Shown: one piece after another, positions 8,136-10,063 of the stretch
Layout: each line of letters opens with the position of its first letter
Position numbering within the stretch: position 1 is the first letter of the stretch
Source of the DNA: Oscillospiraceae bacterium
Lineage (GTDB): Bacteria; Bacillota_A; Clostridia; Oscillospirales; CAG-272
Assembly: GCA_015063445.1 (NCBI GenBank)
Contig: SVUD01000055.1
Location: 1-10,063 of the forward strand
DNA: 10,063 bases
Reading direction: 5' to 3'
The notes under the pieces: model-generated
The model's input: only the letters and a program-made list of their open reading frames with translations
Told to the model about the DNA's origin: nothing
The model's database searches: none
Program-made: the position numbers and the translations under genes

Positions 8136-8534
8136 TTAAAAACTAAAATCGTATTTATCTTTATATTTCTTTTTACAATCGTCGCAAACGTAACGAAGCT
8201 TCAGCTCGTAAGCCTCCACCTCAACGCCCGACAACCTTTTAAGAGCTTCGAGAAGCTCGGGCACAGCAATATCCTTAACACTCTTGCAAGTTCTGCAGAT
8301 CATATGCCCGTGAAGCTCAAACGCGGCATCGTACATATCTGCTCCGTCTTCCCCGCTTATTTTCCTGATAAAGCCTTCTTCTTCGAGGGCCTTCAGATTG
8401 TTGTATACAGTTGCCCTCGATATCCCGGGCATCCTTTCTTTTGCAAAAGCAAGCAGCTCGTCTGCGGTTCTGTGCTGCCCCTTACATAAGTCGGAGCGAA
8501 AAATCGAAAGCATCAAAGCCTTCTGCTTAGTCAT
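8136..8534 (-). CDS. perR: Fur-family peroxide-responsive repressor, PerR type
   Basis: This is a metal-dependent transcriptional repressor of the Fur family, 132 residues. The winged helix contains SRATVYNNLKALEEEGFIRK (39-58). Comparison with B. subtilis PerR from memory places all five regulatory-metal ligands: H21 (H37), D69 (D85), H75 (H91), H77 (H93) and D88 (D104). The structural zinc site is formed by C80/C83 and C117/C120. Asp at the D104 position favours PerR over Fur or Zur. In PerR, iron-catalysed oxidation of the His ligands releases DNA. The protein is about 15 residues shorter at the N-terminus than the B. subtilis form. The neighbouring rubrerythrin gene fits the role. The gene has a perfect promoter and an operator-like inverted repeat upstream, suggesting autoregulation. 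Confidence 0.9.
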   Translation of the reverse strand: MTKQKALMLSIFRSDLCKGQHRTADELLAFAKERMPGISRATVYNNLKALEEEGFIRKISGEDGADMYDAAFELHGHMICRTCKSVKDIAVPELLEALKRLSGVEVEAYELKLRYVCDDCKKKYKDKYDFSF

Positions 8535-8545
8535 ATAATTCTCCG

Positions 8546-8586
8546 TTTTTAGACTTTATATCGTTTTTTTGGACTCTGTCTAAAAA
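8546..8586. promoter_or_regulatory. Putative PerR operator: three half-sites of TTTTTAGAC type
   Basis: An inverted repeat TTTTTGGAC-TCT-GTCTAAAAA (8566-8586; 8 of 9 pairs match) overlaps the predicted start (near 8581) of the perR transcript. A third half-site, TTTTTAGAC (8546-8554), lies 11 bases away in the same orientation as the first arm. The position is right for repression. The motif is not the B. subtilis PerR box (TTATAAT-type), so assignment to PerR is inferred from location and symmetry. Confidence 0.6.
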
Positions 8587-8587
8587 G

Positions 8588-8616
8588 ATTATATCATACG
8601 ACTTTTATTTTGTCAA
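8588..8616 (-). promoter_or_regulatory. Perfect-consensus promoter of perR-rbr
   Basis: On the minus strand TTGACA (8616-8611), a 17-nt spacer and TATAAT (8593-8588), with a TGn extended -10. Both hexamers match consensus exactly, so unrepressed transcription should be very strong. This fits an operon normally held down by a repressor bound just downstream. Confidence 0.9.
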
Positions 8617-8648
8617 CATCTTTTTTAAAAATTCCAAATTTATTTTTT

Positions 8649-8733
8649 GCGTTTTTCAAACGTATTAATCACCATTAGGTGATATAAAGCGTATACCTAC
8701 GCCGAATTAAAGGTATCATATTAAATATATCAC
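8649..8733. repeat. Cluster of small inverted repeats in the perR-guaA spacer
   Basis: The spacer of about 400 bp between the divergent perR and guaA genes holds several nested palindromes. CGTTT-TTC-AAACG is at 8650-8662, ATCACC-ATTA-GGTGAT at 8668-8683 and GCGTA-TACC-TACGC at 8689-8702. An outer pair, GTGATATA (8679-8686) with TATATCAC (8726-8733), encloses the last hairpin. None is followed by a clear T-tract. The build, small hairpins joined by TGATA-like sequence, resembles the array after guaA, so this may be a decayed copy. The rest of the spacer, apart from the promoters and operator, is plain A+T-rich sequence. Confidence 0.55.
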
Positions 8734-8777
8734 AATTATCTGATTTTTTCAACTGATTTTTTTTACAAATATTCTTT

Positions 8778-8807
8778 TTGTCATTTTGACGAAAATTCAC
8801 GTATAAT
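8778..8807 (+). promoter_or_regulatory. Possible second, distal promoter for guaA
   Basis: TTGTCA (8778-8783), an 18-nt spacer and TATAAT (8802-8807). The -10 is perfect and the -35 near consensus. It would give a leader of about 120 nt. In such A+T-rich sequence a chance match is quite possible, and the proximal promoter at 8856 is better placed. Confidence 0.3.
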
Positions 8808-8855
8808 TTTGACATTTTTTATCAAAAAAAGTTTGTATTTATAGCAAAAAAACTG

Positions 8856-8884
8856 TTGATTTATTGCCTAAAATATAGTACAAT
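8856..8884 (+). promoter_or_regulatory. Promoter of guaA
   Basis: TTGATT (8856-8861), a 17-nt spacer and TACAAT (8879-8884), giving a start near 8891 and a leader of about 47 nt. The leader is too short for a purine riboswitch, and no such fold is seen. A TAAGGAG ribosome binding site follows at 8926-8932. Confidence 0.7.
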
Positions 8885-8937
8885 ATATTTGCAAAATCTA
8901 CATAAACAATATAATTATTGTTAGTTAAGGAGTTTCT

Positions 8938-9939
8938 ATGCACAATATTGTACGTCCCGCAGGCTTTGAGCGTATCACAAACGAAGCGCTCGCAAAAAAC
9001 TTTATCGACGAGCAGGTTAAAATCATAAGAGATCAAGTTGGAAATAAAAAGGTCCTCTTGGCGCTCTCAGGAGGAGTTGACTCATCCGTTGTTGCCGCTC
9101 TTTTGGTTAAGGCTATCGGAAAGCAGCTCGTCTGCGTTCACGTTAATCATGGTCTCATGAGAAAGAACGAATCCGAGAACGTTATTGAGATTTTCAAGAA
9201 CCAAATGGATGCTAATCTTATTTACGTTGATGCAACCGAAAGATTTCTTTCGCTTCTTGCGGGAGTTTCCGATCCTGAGAGTAAGCGCAAGATAATAGGT
9301 AAAGAATTTATTAACGTTTTTGCGGACGAGGCAAGAAAGCTTGAAGGAATTTCATATCTCGCTCAGGGTACGATTTATCCCGACATTCTTGAAAGTCAGA
9401 AGCAGGCAGAGGGCAAGAAGGCTGTAAAGTCGCACCACAACGTAGGCGGTCTGCCCGAGGACCTTCAATTTGAGCTTGTTGAGCCTATCGCTCTTCTTTT
9501 CAAGGACGAGGTTCGAGTTGTCGGTGAAGCTCTCGGTCTTCCTCACGCTATGGTTTACCGTCAGCCCTTCCCCGGTCCCGGACTTGGAGTTCGTTGCCTT
9601 GGAGCTATCACTCGCGACAGACTTGAAGCGCTCAGAGAAGCAGATGCGATTCTTCGCGATGAATTCGATAAGAACGGTCTTGCCGAAAAGGTTTGGCAGT
9701 TCTTCGTTGTTGTTCCCGACGTTAAGAGCGTTGGAGTTAAGGACGAAAGCCGTTACGAAGGCTGGCCCGCAATCATCCGCGCCGTAAACACTACCGACGC
9801 TATGAGCGCGACCATTGAAGAAATACCCTACAATGTTCTTCATAAGATAGTAGCGCGTATCACAAGCGAGGTTGAAGGTATAAACAGAGTTCTATACGAT
9901 CTTACACCGAAGCCTACGGGAACGATTGAGTGGGAGTGA
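8938..9939 (+). CDS. guaA: GMP synthase, ATP pyrophosphatase subunit without a glutaminase domain
   Basis: GMP synthase adenylates XMP with ATP and aminates it to GMP, the last step of guanine nucleotide synthesis. The PP-loop motif SGGVDSS is at residues 44-50, followed by VHVNHGLMRKNE, GTIYPDILES, KSHHNVGGLPED and the C-terminal dimerisation domain with RQPFPGPGLGVRCLG and the family-typical ending PTGTIEWE. At 333 residues it lacks the roughly 190-residue N-terminal class I glutamine amidotransferase domain of the usual bacterial enzyme of about 510-525 residues. The ATG has TAAGGAG 5 nt upstream and its own promoter, and non-coding sequence precedes it, so this is a real start. It resembles the archaeal two-subunit arrangement (GuaAb). 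No amidotransferase gene is in the window, so the ammonia donor is unknown. Confidence 0.95.
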   Translation: MHNIVRPAGFERITNEALAKNFIDEQVKIIRDQVGNKKVLLALSGGVDSSVVAALLVKAIGKQLVCVHVNHGLMRKNESENVIEIFKNQMDANLIYVDATERFLSLLAGVSDPESKRKIIGKEFINVFADEARKLEGISYLAQGTIYPDILESQKQAEGKKAVKSHHNVGGLPEDLQFELVEPIALLFKDEVRVVGEALGLPHAMVYRQPFPGPGLGVRCLGAITRDRLEALREADAILRDEFDKNGLAEKVWQFFVVVPDVKSVGVKDESRYEGWPAIIRAVNTTDAMSATIEEIPYNVLHKIVARITSEVEGINRVLYDLTPKPTGTIEWE

Positions 9940-10059
9940 GTTTTGCTATGCAAAACTCAACTATGATTGCCTGCGGCAAGTTATCAGTTATGATACGCTT
10001 CGCGTAGTTATGATGTGCCTTCGGCACAGTTTGAAGTTACAAGGCAATCATATCATAAC
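9937..10059. repeat. Array of short hairpins with constant linker, starting at the guaA stop codon
   Basis: Four hairpins follow each other. TGAGTTTTGC-TAT-GCAAAACTCA (9937-9959) is a perfect 10-bp stem whose first three bases are the guaA stop. Next come TTGCC-TGC-GGCAA (9967-9979), TACGC-TTC-GCGTA (9994-10006) and GTGCC-TTC-GGCAC (10015-10027). The last three are joined by the linker AGTTATGAT (9986-9994 and 10006-10014) or close forms. An outer pair, ATGATTGCC (9963-9971) with GGCAATCAT (10043-10051), encloses the inner hairpins. The array may run on past the window edge. No T-tract follows the first stem, so it is not a standard terminator, though it may still affect transcript ends. Confidence 0.85.
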
Positions 10060-10063
10060 GCTT

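Noticed and set aside
8885..8937. Purine or guanine riboswitch upstream of guaA
   Set aside because: The leader from the proximal promoter is about 47 nt and A+T-rich, with no three-way junction core or conserved riboswitch segments.
8938..9939. guaA as a 5'-truncated pseudogene
   Set aside because: It has a good ribosome binding site, promoter, intact motifs and an intact C-terminus, and there is no amidotransferase remnant upstream.
9937..9959. The 10-bp stem at the guaA stop as a simple rho-independent terminator
   Set aside because: The stem is A+T-rich and no T-tract follows. It fits better as the first unit of the hairpin array.
9963..10059. Transposon end or MITE with target duplication
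   Set aside because: The outer 9-bp inverted repeat is suggestive, but no direct target duplication or transposase is seen, and the right side runs out of the window.

Overview
The window looks like chromosomal DNA of a low-to-mid G+C Firmicute, most likely an uncultured member of class Clostridia. The grounds are strong AAGGAGG-type ribosome binding sites, very A+T-rich spacers, Clostridia-like EF-Tu, EF-G, S7 and S12 sequences, a PerR plus rubrerythrin pair typical of anaerobes, and short hairpin repeats of a kind I associate with gut Clostridia. The genus cannot be settled from the sequence alone.

Layout, left to right. (1) 1-3694, minus strand: the str operon rpsL-rpsG-fusA-tuf, with tuf cut by the left edge. 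It has its own near-consensus promoter (3666-3694) and a structured leader of about 110 nt. (2) 3862-7398, minus strand: an operon of OmpR-type response regulator, sensor histidine kinase and GNAT acetyltransferase. The reading frames overlap by 8 and 11 nt. The kinase carries an 18-unit ENPG/ENPD tetrapeptide repeat, encoded by a 12-bp DNA minisatellite, in its extracellular part. (3) 7483-8616, minus strand: a PerR-type peroxide sensor followed by rubrerythrin. This unit has a perfect TTGACA-17-TATAAT promoter, an inverted-repeat operator over the start site, and a strong terminator. (4) 8649-8733: a small nest of inverted repeats in the divergent spacer. (5) 8856-9939, plus strand: a GMP synthase that has only the ATP pyrophosphatase and dimerisation domains and lacks the glutaminase domain. 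(6) 9937 to the right edge: an array of short hairpins joined by a constant linker, starting exactly at the guaA stop codon.

Functionally, the window combines core translation genes, an envelope-sensing two-component system with a co-translated acetyltransferase of unknown target, a peroxide defence unit and one purine biosynthesis gene. I see no phage, transposase, CRISPR, tRNA or rRNA. I do not claim a wholly new system. The points most worth a second look are the ATPPase-only GMP synthase, the hairpin array fused to its stop codon, the minisatellite in the kinase, the natural Arg at the S12 position linked to streptomycin resistance, and the PerR operator.
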